A DNA stretch of 18,601 bases from Gammaproteobacteria bacterium (GTDB taxonomy: Bacteria; Pseudomonadota; Gammaproteobacteria; QNFN01): the NCBI GenBank assembly GCA_003645555.1, contig QNFN01000003.1, positions 1-18,601 of the forward strand, given 5' to 3'. Below are positions 6,726 to 14,384 of the stretch, piece by piece. Made by a program: the position numbers and the translations under genes. The notes beneath the pieces are model-generated. The model made no database searches and had not been told where the DNA came from. It saw only the letters and a program-made list of their open reading frames with translations. The stretch's first letter is position 1; each line of letters begins with the position of its first letter.

Positions 6726-7895
6726 ATGACCGATGCACTGATGACCACCTACAACCGGCTTCCGGTCGCGTTTGCGCGCGGCGACGGCGCCTGGCTCTGG
6801 GACGAAGACGGCAACCGCTACCTCGACGGCCTGTGCGGTATCGCGGTGACCGGGCTCGGTCATGCACATCCCGACATCAGCGCGGCACTGGCCGACCAGG
6901 CCGCGACGCTTCTGCACACTTCCAATTTCTACCGCATCCCGCTGCAGGAACAACTCGGCGAGCGGCTGTGCGCCCTCTCCGGCATGGATCGCGCCTTCCT
7001 GTGCAACTCAGGCGCCGAAGCCAACGAGGCCGCGCTGAAACTCGCTCGTCTCCATGGCCACAGCCGGGAGATCGACCTGCCGGCGATCGTGGTGATGGAG
7101 CAGAGCTTCCATGGGCGCACGCTGGCGACCCTCTCCGCCTCCGGCAGCCGCAAGGTCCAGGCCGGTTTCGAACCTCTGGTCCAGGGGTTTATCCGTGTCC
7201 CTTACAACGACCTCGAAGCGGTACGGGCCGTGGCGCGTAACTCGCCGACGGTAGCGGCCGTGCTGGTCGAACCGGTGCTCGGTGAAGGGGGCATCCGTGT
7301 ACCCGACCCGGGTTACCTGGCCGGCCTACGCGAAATCTGCGACCAGAACGACTGGCTGCTGATGCTCGATGAGATCCAGACCGGCATCGCCCGCACCGGC
7401 AAGCTGTTTGCATTCCAGCATGAAGAGATGGTGCCGGACGTGATCACCCTGGCCAAGGCGCTGGGCAACGGCATGCCGATCGGCGCCTGCCTGGCGCGTG
7501 GCACGGCCGCAGCGCTGTTCCAGCCGGGCAATCACGGCACCACCTTCGGCGGCAACCCACTCGCCTGCCGGGTCGGGATGTCGGTGCTCGACGTGGTCGA
7601 ACGTGACGGTCTGGCCGCACGCGCCGCCGAACTCGGTGACCGCCTGGCCCAGGAGATCACTACGGCCGAACTGCCTGGCGTGATCGAGGTACGCCATCAC
7701 GGCCTGATGATTGGCATCGAGCTCGATCGGCCGGCCACGGCACTGCCAGCCCTGGCACTCGAACACGGCCTGCTGCTCAACGTCACCGCCGAGCGGGTCA
7801 TTCGCCTGTTGCCACCGATGATTCTGTCCGACGACGAGGCTGGTGAACTGGTCGTGCGGCTCGCCTCGGCCGTGCGTGCTTTCGCCGCGGCTTGA
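6726..7895 (+). CDS. argD: acetylornithine aminotransferase
   Basis: ArgD is the PLP enzyme that transfers an amino group from glutamate to N-acetylglutamate semialdehyde in arginine synthesis, and often also serves succinyl-diaminopimelate synthesis. The protein has 389 residues. Class III aminotransferase landmarks are [15 protein letters not shown] (phosphate-binding region), [13 protein letters not shown], the Asp of [10 protein letters not shown] that contacts the pyridine nitrogen, the Schiff-base Lys in [14 protein letters not shown], and [10 protein letters not shown]. The ATG at 6726 starts [16 protein letters not shown], the usual N-terminus of the family; an upstream in-frame extension would run through the leader hairpin and is not supported. 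The stop is 13 nt before argF, indicating an argDF operon. Confidence 0.96.
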   Translation: MTDALMTTYNRLPVAFARGDGAWLWDEDGNRYLDGLCGIAVTGLGHAHPDISAALADQAATLLHTSNFYRIPLQEQLGERLCALSGMDRAFLCNSGAEANEAALKLARLHGHSREIDLPAIVVMEQSFHGRTLATLSASGSRKVQAGFEPLVQGFIRVPYNDLEAVRAVARNSPTVAAVLVEPVLGEGGIRVPDPGYLAGLREICDQNDWLLMLDEIQTGIARTGKLFAFQHEEMVPDVITLAKALGNGMPIGACLARGTAAALFQPGNHGTTFGGNPLACRVGMSVLDVVERDGLAARAAELGDRLAQEITTAELPGVIEVRHHGLMIGIELDRPATALPALALEHGLLLNVTAERVIRLLPPMILSDDEAGELVVRLASAVRAFAAA

Positions 7896-7908
7896 CCGGA
7901 CACAGATC

Positions 7909-8814
7909 ATGGCGATTCGTCACTTTCTCTCCCTGCTCGATCTCTCCCGTGACGAACTGCGCACGCTGATTGCGCGGGCGATCGACCTCAAGGCCCGACG
8001 CCAAAACGGTGAACGGGATGAGCCGCTGAAGAACCAGACCCTTGGCATGGTGTTCGAGAAATCATCGACCCGAACCCGGGTGTCGTTCGAAGCGGCGATG
8101 GCCCAGTTCGGCGGCCACGCTATATTTCTTTCCCCGCGCGACACCCAACTCGGTCGTGGCGAACCGATCGAGGATACCGCACGCGTGCTGTCACGCATGG
8201 TCGACGCCATCATGGTGCGCACCTTCGAACACGAGAAACTCGAACGCTTCACCGCTCACTCCGTGGTGCCGGTGATCAACGGCCTGACCGACCTGGTTCA
8301 CCCGTGTCAATTGCTTGCCGACATGCAGACCTGGTTCGAACGTCGCGGTGACATTGCCGGACGCACCGTCGCCTGGATCGGTGACGGCAACAACATGTGC
8401 AATTCCTATATCAACGCCGCACGCCAGTTCGACTTCACGCTACGCATCGCCTGCCCCGAGGGCTATGACCCCGATGCGAGCCTGCTGGCCGCGGCCGGCG
8501 ACCAGGTCAATCTGGTACGCGATCCCAGCGTCGCGGCACAAGATGCCGACCTGGTGGTCACCGATGTCTGGGCAAGCATGGGCCAAGAAGAAGAGCAGGC
8601 ACGGCGCGCGCGTGATTTCGCCGCCTACCAGGTCAACGGAGAATTGATGTCCATGACCGCTACCGACAGCCTGTTCATGCACTGCCTGCCGGCGCACCGT
8701 GGTGAAGAGGTTGCCGCCGAGGTCATCGACGGTCCGCGCAGCGTCGTCTGGGACGAGGCCGAGAATCGGTTGCACGCGCAGAAGGCACTGCTCGAGTTTC
8801 TGCTGTCCGGTTGA
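7909..8814 (+). CDS. argF: ornithine carbamoyltransferase
   Basis: ArgF condenses ornithine and carbamoyl phosphate to citrulline. It has 301 residues, typical for an anabolic OTCase. Carbamoyl-phosphate contacts are in SSTRTR (near residue 45) and HPCQ (near 133); the ornithine loop carries the DVWASMG motif, and the [11 protein letters not shown] segment holds the catalytic Cys. Start ATG 7909 gives [13 protein letters not shown], the standard N-terminus. It follows argD by 13 nt in the same operon. No ArgR operator could be confidently recognised upstream of argD. Confidence 0.97.
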   Translation: MAIRHFLSLLDLSRDELRTLIARAIDLKARRQNGERDEPLKNQTLGMVFEKSSTRTRVSFEAAMAQFGGHAIFLSPRDTQLGRGEPIEDTARVLSRMVDAIMVRTFEHEKLERFTAHSVVPVINGLTDLVHPCQLLADMQTWFERRGDIAGRTVAWIGDGNNMCNSYINAARQFDFTLRIACPEGYDPDASLLAAAGDQVNLVRDPSVAAQDADLVVTDVWASMGQEEEQARRARDFAAYQVNGELMSMTATDSLFMHCLPAHRGEEVAAEVIDGPRSVVWDEAENRLHAQKALLEFLLSG

Positions 8815-8885
8815 TGCATCATCGATGCGTGCTGGTAGCATGGGCGACACCATGACCCATCCCGCCATGCAGCGCTGAGCCGCCG

Positions 8886-9941
8886 ATGCCTTTACTCCAG
8901 GTCGTCGATATCGATTGCCGCTACGGCACGCAAACGGTCGTGCATGGTGCATCGCTACACGTGCACAAGGGCGGTTTCGTTAGCCTGCTCGGTCCGAGTG
9001 GCTGCGGCAAGACCACCATCCTGCGCGCGATTGCCGGTTTCGAACCGGTTCATGATGGTGAGATCCGCCTGCGTGGTGAGACGGTCTCCGCACCGGGCCG
9101 TAGCGTACCGCCGGAGCAGCGGCGCCTCGGCATGGTGTTCCAGGACTACACCCTGTTCCCCCACCTCAGCGTGGCCGACAACATCGGCTTCGGTCTGCAC
9201 GGACAGGATGCGCCTGCGCGTCGGCACACGGCCGACGCCATGCTCGACCTGGTCGGATTGTCCGGCTTCGGCCCACGCTACCCGCACGAGCTGTCGGGCG
9301 GCCAGCAGCAACGTGTCGCGCTGGCACGAGCGATTGCCCCCGGCCCGGATCTACTGTTGATGGACGAGCCCTTCTCCAGTCTCGACACCGACATGCGCGA
9401 ACGGCTCAGCATCGAAGTGCGCCAGATTCTTGAGGAGCGAGGCGTGACCGGCATCCTGGTGACCCACGACCAGTTTGAGGCGTTCGCCAGCAGCGAACAG
9501 GTCGGCGTTATGCACCAAGGGCAGATCCTGCAGTGGGACAGCCCGTACAACCTCTACCATGAACCGGCCAACCGCCTCGTCGCCGACTTCATCGGTCAGG
9601 GACGTTTCCTGCGCGGCACGCTGTTGGCACCCAACGCGCTCGAGACCGAGATCGGCCTGATCCGTGGAGACCGCGCCTACGGCTGGCCGCGCGGTACGCC
9701 AGTCGATGTTCTGGTACGACCGGACGATGTCGTGCCTGACGACGGTGGTGATGCCTTGCGTTGTGAAGTCGTCAACAAGGCGTTCAAGGGGGCGGAAATT
9801 CTCTACACTTTGCGCCTGCCGACCGGCAGCAACCTGCTGTCGCTGTTCCCGAGTCACCATGAACACCACATTGGCGATACCGTTGGTGTGCGGCTGGCTC
9901 CACGCCACCTGGTGCTGTTTCGCGCCGATCGCAACACCTAG
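8886..9941 (+). CDS. ABC transporter ATP-binding protein, Fe(3+)/FbpC-like
   Basis: The 351-residue protein is an importer ATPase: Walker A GPSGCGKT (36-43), Q-loop in MVFQDY, signature LSGGQ (136-140), Walker B LLLMDEP (156-162), and switch His in VTHDQFEA. The C-terminal third (about 240-351) is a TOBE-like regulatory domain. The PPEQRRLGMVFQDYTLFPHLSVADNIGFGL segment style is closest to ferric-iron FbpC/AfuC and spermidine/putrescine PotA ATPases. No permease or binding protein is nearby in the window, so the substrate is uncertain. It follows argF after 71 bp and could be read from the arginine operon. Its TAG stop (9939-9941) is part of the CTAG that abuts the 157-bp foldback element. 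Confidence 0.9.
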   Translation: MPLLQVVDIDCRYGTQTVVHGASLHVHKGGFVSLLGPSGCGKTTILRAIAGFEPVHDGEIRLRGETVSAPGRSVPPEQRRLGMVFQDYTLFPHLSVADNIGFGLHGQDAPARRHTADAMLDLVGLSGFGPRYPHELSGGQQQRVALARAIAPGPDLLLMDEPFSSLDTDMRERLSIEVRQILEERGVTGILVTHDQFEAFASSEQVGVMHQGQILQWDSPYNLYHEPANRLVADFIGQGRFLRGTLLAPNALETEIGLIRGDRAYGWPRGTPVDVLVRPDDVVPDDGGDALRCEVVNKAFKGAEILYTLRLPTGSNLLSLFPSHHEHHIGDTVGVRLAPRHLVLFRADRNT

Positions 9942-10102
9942 TGGGCCATGCGCAAAGTTCGGTTACTGTTCGCTTTGCCAAAAGGCGTATCTCTGCGTTG
10001 GAAAAGCTTGGAATAGGCCCACTATTCCCGCACTTTTCCGCCTTGATCTACCCCTTTTGGCTGTGCTCCTTTAGTTACCGAATTTCACGCATGGCCCACT
10101 AG
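9938..10102. mobile_element. family B foldback element (157 bp, flanked by CTAG)
   Basis: The body is 9942-10098 between CTAG at 9938-9941 and CTAG at 10099-10102. Ends are TGGGCCATGCG and CGCATGGCCCA, a perfect 11-bp inverted repeat, and complementarity continues with interruptions through TTCGGT and CCAAAAGG towards the middle. The centre is GGAATAG, GCCCA, CTATTCC (10010-10028). It encodes nothing. The segment 9996-10016 shares 16 of 21 bases with the corresponding half-centre of family A copy 2 (6477-6497, reverse strand), so the two families look related in their core but not at their ends. CTAG is palindromic, so it may be a 4-bp target duplication or an outer part of the inverted repeat; it fits the IS5-subgroup YTAR rule. 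Confidence 0.75.
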
Positions 10103-10124
10103 GGAACCTCTGAATCAAAGGTCC
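10103..10124 (+). repeat. internally deleted family A remnant
   Basis: GGAACCTCTGAATCAAAGGTCC starts with 11 bases of the family A left end and closes with an inverted partner, AAGGTCC, like the right end. It is what remains if almost all the interior is lost. It directly abuts the CTAG at the right border of element B. No clean 4-bp duplication is visible (CTAG left, CCTG right). Confidence 0.5.
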
Positions 10125-10139
10125 CCTGGCTAGCTGACT

Positions 10140-10724
10140 CTATCCTTCCCGGCGAGCCACCAGCAGGCTTTCGTCGCGCCATCCTTGGTCGGTATCCCCG
10201 GCCTGCCCCTCGTCGTGGAAAACCAGCACCCTCAGATCGGGGAATAGCTGCAACAACTCGTTCGGTGCAAAACGAAATGCCTGGTCTTCCGGTCCACGGT
10301 CGCTGACCGCTTCACGCACAAAGCTCTGGTAGCAGAGGATGCCACCGGGACGCAATGCGGCGGCGAGTTGCGGGCATAAATCGCGCTCGAGAAAGCGGGT
10401 AACGACGACGGCGTCGAAGCTGGACGGCTTCGGTGGCTGCGCGATGACGTCACGAACCTCGGCGTGGAGCACGACTCCACGCTGGTCTGCCTCGGTGCGC
10501 AGACGCTCGATCGCCGTCGCGGCGTAGTCCCAGGCGGTCACCTGGAATCCGTTGGCGGCCAGGTGCAGCGCGTTGACCCCGAGACCGCAGGCAACCTCGA
10601 GCACTTCGCCACCGGGTGGCAGCAGATAGCTATAACGCTGCACTACCTCGGCCGGCTCGAGGTCGGCGTAGTCACGCCGGGTCCAGCGTTCGTTCCACCG
10701 TGCACGGCGTGTAAGGTCATTCAT
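10140..10724 (-). CDS. class I SAM-dependent methyltransferase (TehB-like)
   Basis: The 194-residue protein has a Rossmann-type methyltransferase fold: motif I VLEVACGLGVNAL (about 41-53), the acidic loop after strand 2 in TAWDYA, motif around RDVIAQPP, and motif IV FDAVVVTRFL. The N-terminus with WNERW and Y-x-E-P is like the tellurite/thiopurine TehB-type group, small soluble enzymes that methylate small molecules. The substrate cannot be told from sequence. ATG at 10724 is used; there is no strong ribosome site. It is transcribed away from the HExxH protein gene, with about 125 bp between them. Its 3' end faces the foldback remnant, which is the only feature between it and the ABC ATPase. 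Confidence 0.85.
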   Translation of the reverse strand: MNDLTRRARWNERWTRRDYADLEPAEVVQRYSYLLPPGGEVLEVACGLGVNALHLAANGFQVTAWDYAATAIERLRTEADQRGVVLHAEVRDVIAQPPKPSSFDAVVVTRFLERDLCPQLAAALRPGGILCYQSFVREAVSDRGPEDQAFRFAPNELLQLFPDLRVLVFHDEGQAGDTDQGWRDESLLVARREG

Positions 10725-10849
10725 CGGCCTGATTTCCGGGTGTAGCCGTCGGTCGCTGCAGCTTCGCAGATGACCGTGTCATGGACAACGTCTCGCCGTG
10801 CGTGGTTCGCAGCGCTAGACTCCTGTATCACAGCCATTCCCGGGGTCCC

Positions 10850-11650
10850 ATGGCCGTCAGAAGTTCCCGCCAGCAAGGTCACATGCTGCGCCACTTGCGC
10901 ATTATATTCCTGCTCCTGCTGCTGGCAGCCGTCATTCTTGGCCAATGGCAGGCGCGCTCGCTGGTGACCTCGTGGGAGACACCGTTGTGGGTGCTCCTGT
11001 ACCCGATCAACGGTGATGGTAGCGACGTAGCGACAAACGATCTCAACACGTTCGACGACCTGCGATTCTCGGCCCTCGAATCCTTCTTCAGACGCGAAGC
11101 CGGGCGCTACGGAATCGATCTTGACGAGCCGGTGGTGGTTCGGGTTGGTCCAGTCCCCGATGCCCCGCCACCGCTGCCACCGACCGACGGAGGACCGTTG
11201 GCAATCGCCTGGTGGAGTCTGAAACTGCGTTACTGGGCCTTTACTCTCGACGATGGCGACGGGCCACCGGCCGACGTACGCATCGCCGTACGTTATTTCG
11301 ACCCGGCAGGTAACCCGAGACTGCCTCACTCCCTCGGCCTGGCCGAGGTGCGAGTCGGTATCGTCAATGCCTACGCGGACGCGGAGTATCGTGGCAGCAA
11401 CCGGGTGGTTATTGCCCACGAACTGCTGCATGCCCTCGGCGCCAGCGACAAGTACGACCCGACCAGCAATCTGCCGCGCCATCCCGACGGCTACGCCGAA
11501 CCGGACCGTCAGCCACGCTATCCACAGCAGAAGGCCGAATTGATGGGCGGTCGTATTCCTCTGGCCCCTGGGGAGGCGCGGATAGCGGGATCGCTCGACG
11601 AGGTGATCGTCGGTCCGCTGTCCGCGCGCGAGATCGGCTGGAGCGACTGA
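10850..11650 (+). CDS. membrane-anchored metzincin-like metalloprotease, uncharacterised
   Basis: The 266-residue protein begins with a short basic segment and a hydrophobic anchor (about 17-31, rich in Leu), so the rest is probably periplasmic. At 190-203 it has HELLHALGASDKYD: a zinc-binding HExxHxxG followed by Asp at the third-ligand position, as in snapalysin-like metzincins. A candidate Met-turn, ELMGG, follows at 230-234. No named family was recognised; a peptidase role is inferred from these motifs. There is a Pro-rich segment (101-111) and a Trp/Tyr-rich patch (121-130). The start is uncertain: ATG 10850, or ATG 10883 directly before the anchor with a weak AAGG. The stop is immediately adjacent to the stop of the convergent GGDEF-EAL gene. 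Confidence 0.75.
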   Translation: MAVRSSRQQGHMLRHLRIIFLLLLLAAVILGQWQARSLVTSWETPLWVLLYPINGDGSDVATNDLNTFDDLRFSALESFFRREAGRYGIDLDEPVVVRVGPVPDAPPPLPPTDGGPLAIAWWSLKLRYWAFTLDDGDGPPADVRIAVRYFDPAGNPRLPHSLGLAEVRVGIVNAYADAEYRGSNRVVIAHELLHALGASDKYDPTSNLPRHPDGYAEPDRQPRYPQQKAELMGGRIPLAPGEARIAGSLDEVIVGPLSAREIGWSD

Positions 11651-14230
11651 TCAACTGTCGATTGGCGGGGGCAGGTTCTCTGGTGGTCGCAATGCCTGAT
11701 TTGGTCGGCCAACGTGGTAACCCTGGGCGAGGTTGACTCCGCATGCCCTGACCGCCCGGTAGATCTCCTCGTCCTCGATGAACTCGGCGACGGAGATGAT
11801 GCCGAGTTCCTCGGCCAGGGTCGAGATACTCTTGACGAAGGCGTGGTCCCGCTGGTCACGCACCATGCTGGCAACAAAATCGCCCTCGATCTTGATGAAG
11901 TCGATCGGGAAGTGCTTGAGGTAGTGGAACGAGGAGAAGCCGGAACCGAAATCGTCGATGGCAAACTGGTAACCGTCGGCCTTGAGGTCGTTGAGAAAGC
12001 TCTTCAGCAGGGCGATGTTGCGTACGGTGTCGCGTTCAGTGATCTCGAACACGATACGTTCCGGAACCATACGGTAGTCAGCGACCAGCCGCCGAATTTC
12101 GCTGAGAAAATCTCTCAGCACCAGGTTTTTCGGCGACAGATTGAGGAACAGCAACCCGTCGTAGTCGCTCTCACTGACGATGGCGAAGGCCTTTTCGATG
12201 GTGATGAAATCGAGACGGTGGACGACCCCCATCTGCTCGGCGGTGGCGATGAACTCCTCGGCGGTGAGCACTTCCGCACCCTCGCCGAGGTCGATGCGGC
12301 CGAGCACCTCGTAGGCGGTGACGTGACCGTCACTGGTGTCGCAGATCGGCTGGAAGTAAGGGACGACGCGCCGCTCTTCGATGGCGTTGTTGATCAACAT
12401 GCCCTTTTCGCCGATGCGTCGGAAGACGTCGACGACATCATCCTGGGTGGGCACGCTGAGGCGATCCTTACCCTCGGACTTGGCCTTGTACATCATGTTG
12501 TCGGCGAACAGGAACAGGTCCTTCGTCTCTTTGGCGTGGTCGGGATAGACCGAGCAGCCAATCGACACCGTCGCCTTAACCGGTTGGCCGTCGGGCGCCT
12601 CGATAGCCAGGTCGTGGATGGCACGGCGCACGCGCTCGCCCACGGTGAACGGCTGCTCGTCACTGGTCTCCGGCAGGATGCAGACGAACTCGTCGCCACC
12701 ATAGCGGCAGAGAATGTCAGGTCGGCGCAGTGCACCACGGATGGCACGCGCAAATTGCTGCAGGCAATGGTCGCCAAAGCCATGGCCGTAGGTGTCGTTG
12801 ATGGTCTTGAAATTATCAAAATCGATCACCAGCAGGGCGAACTTGTACCCGCCGCGTTCGGCGCGACCGATTTCGTAGCCAAGCAGTTCCCAGAATACGC
12901 GCTGGTTGTAGAGGTTGGTCAGAGGATCACGAGTGGCGTAGTACTCGAGATCCTGGGTGTACTTGTAGATCGCCTTGACCGAGCCAACGACGTTGAGCAG
13001 CGTTGACAGGATACTTTCGACCACCAGCATTCGCGTCGGATCCAGCGCAGTTTCGGAGTGGACGCCGATACCGACGATACCGCCGATCTTTGGCCGTTCG
13101 ACCAGCAAGGTCTTGGTCCGGAACGTCAGCGTTTCCTCATCCAGTTCCGGCAACGTTTCGCCTGCTTTGGCGATGTTGTGGTTGATCGCCACCTCGGCTG
13201 GCTCGGCGAACATCCGGTTGTCAGCCATGCTCTTGCGTACGATTTTTTCCAGCATCAGGCGCGTTTCCGTGGGTGGCGTGCCGCGCCAGAAAACCTCCAG
13301 ATCGTAGGCCTCTTCCTCGAGTTTGAAGATCGAGAACAGGGCATAGGTGTTCACCACCTGGTTGATCTCGACCAACAGGTTGCTGACGTAGTCACGCCAG
13401 TCGCGCACCACCTCGGAGGTGATGACGAATTTTTCCAGGATACGAATCTCGAATTCGAGCAGGTCGCGGTCGACGGCGATGTTCCGCAGGCGGTCGGTCA
13501 GAATGTCGAGTTCCGCGGCCAGGGTATTGAATTCGGTGAATCCGAGATCAAGTTGACTTGTGGAGAGCTTGGTCAGGTCCTTGATGCTGCTGATTTCCTG
13601 GATGTTGCCATGCAGCCAGGCCAAGGCCCACTGCAGGCGTCGGCTGACCACCAGCGCGACCAGTGCCGCGACCGCCAGTGCAACCGGTACGATCAGCACG
13701 AACGTGCCGAGGAACTCGTTGCGTGCGGTGTCGAGCAGTTGACCCAGGTCTTCGCGTACATCGATTACCCCGAGTACGTCACCTACGGCCGCATTGACAT
13801 GGCAGCGACGACATTCCTCACTTGCGGTCAGTGGGTAGAGCTGGCGCAAGGCCGTCGTGCTGTCGAGGAGACGCGTCCGGCCGTCTCCCGCGAAGGCCGC
13901 ATCGAGCTCGGCGTCGAGCGGTGGTTGCTCGATGGCGCCGAACAGCGCCTCGACCTTCGGTCCGCGGTAGATTTCGATGGCGATCGGTGTGCCGGCGTAG
14001 CTTTCACGCGTAGCGGCAAGAAACCCCTCGAGCTGGTCACGGCTCCAGCCGAGGCGCATCACCTGGTACATGGCGTTGAAGGTCTGCCGGGCGACCAGTT
14101 GAGCGGTTTCGCGGGCATCCTTGCGCACAGTTCGCTCGTAGAGGTCGGAGACGACGAAGTAGGCGCCGGCAAACAGGGCCAGCGAGATCAGCAGCGCGGC
14201 GGCGAGAATGAATGTCCTGATACTGCGCAA
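11651..14230 (-). CDS. membrane GGDEF-EAL c-di-GMP protein with periplasmic CxxCH motif
   Basis: The 859-residue protein has two membrane segments (about 7-29 and 173-195) enclosing a periplasmic domain with CRRCH at 140-144, a c-type haem attachment motif as in DUF3365/Tll0287-like sensors. A HAMP-like or coiled linker (about 196-270) and a GAF-like region (about 270-425) follow. The GGDEF domain has intact GGDEF (511-515) and an RxxD inhibitory site (502-505). The EAL domain reads EVL (641-643) with N697, E729, DDFG (759-762), K780 and QGY (836-838); most catalytic positions are kept, so both activities are possible. The start is TTG (14228-14230) with a strong GGGAGGGG ribosome site 7 nt upstream (complement of 14238-14245); an ATG there is out of frame. 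It probably links a redox or gas signal to c-di-GMP. Confidence 0.93.
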   Translation of the reverse strand: MRSIRTFILAAALLISLALFAGAYFVVSDLYERTVRKDARETAQLVARQTFNAMYQVMRLGWSRDQLEGFLAATRESYAGTPIAIEIYRGPKVEALFGAIEQPPLDAELDAAFAGDGRTRLLDSTTALRQLYPLTASEECRRCHVNAAVGDVLGVIDVREDLGQLLDTARNEFLGTFVLIVPVALAVAALVALVVSRRLQWALAWLHGNIQEISSIKDLTKLSTSQLDLGFTEFNTLAAELDILTDRLRNIAVDRDLLEFEIRILEKFVITSEVVRDWRDYVSNLLVEINQVVNTYALFSIFKLEEEAYDLEVFWRGTPPTETRLMLEKIVRKSMADNRMFAEPAEVAINHNIAKAGETLPELDEETLTFRTKTLLVERPKIGGIVGIGVHSETALDPTRMLVVESILSTLLNVVGSVKAIYKYTQDLEYYATRDPLTNLYNQRVFWELLGYEIGRAERGGYKFALLVIDFDNFKTINDTYGHGFGDHCLQQFARAIRGALRRPDILCRYGGDEFVCILPETSDEQPFTVGERVRRAIHDLAIEAPDGQPVKATVSIGCSVYPDHAKETKDLFLFADNMMYKAKSEGKDRLSVPTQDDVVDVFRRIGEKGMLINNAIEERRVVPYFQPICDTSDGHVTAYEVLGRIDLGEGAEVLTAEEFIATAEQMGVVHRLDFITIEKAFAIVSESDYDGLLFLNLSPKNLVLRDFLSEIRRLVADYRMVPERIVFEITERDTVRNIALLKSFLNDLKADGYQFAIDDFGSGFSSFHYLKHFPIDFIKIEGDFVASMVRDQRDHAFVKSISTLAEELGIISVAEFIEDEEIYRAVRACGVNLAQGYHVGRPNQALRPPENLPPPIDS

Positions 14231-14384
14231 GCCCCATCCCCTCCCGGTCTGGCCGTGGTCTGCTCATGGGCCGCCCAGCCGACAAATTCTTCTGTAGGAC
14301 CATAATGTATGCACAATGCCGGTGTGGGCAAATCGGGTCGGGCGGCTGGTATGCTTGGCGTGAGCACCTCGATTTCGGCGGACC

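Noticed and set aside
8815..8885. GCATC/GATGC hairpin between argF and the ABC ATPase gene as a terminator
   Set aside because: The stem is 5 bp with no T-run, so operon read-through cannot be excluded.
11714..14305. Two long plus-strand open frames antisense to the GGDEF-EAL gene
   Set aside because: The minus strand encodes intact GGDEF and EAL motifs across the same region. The antisense frames are rich in Asp, Val and Gly from mirrored codon bias and match no family.
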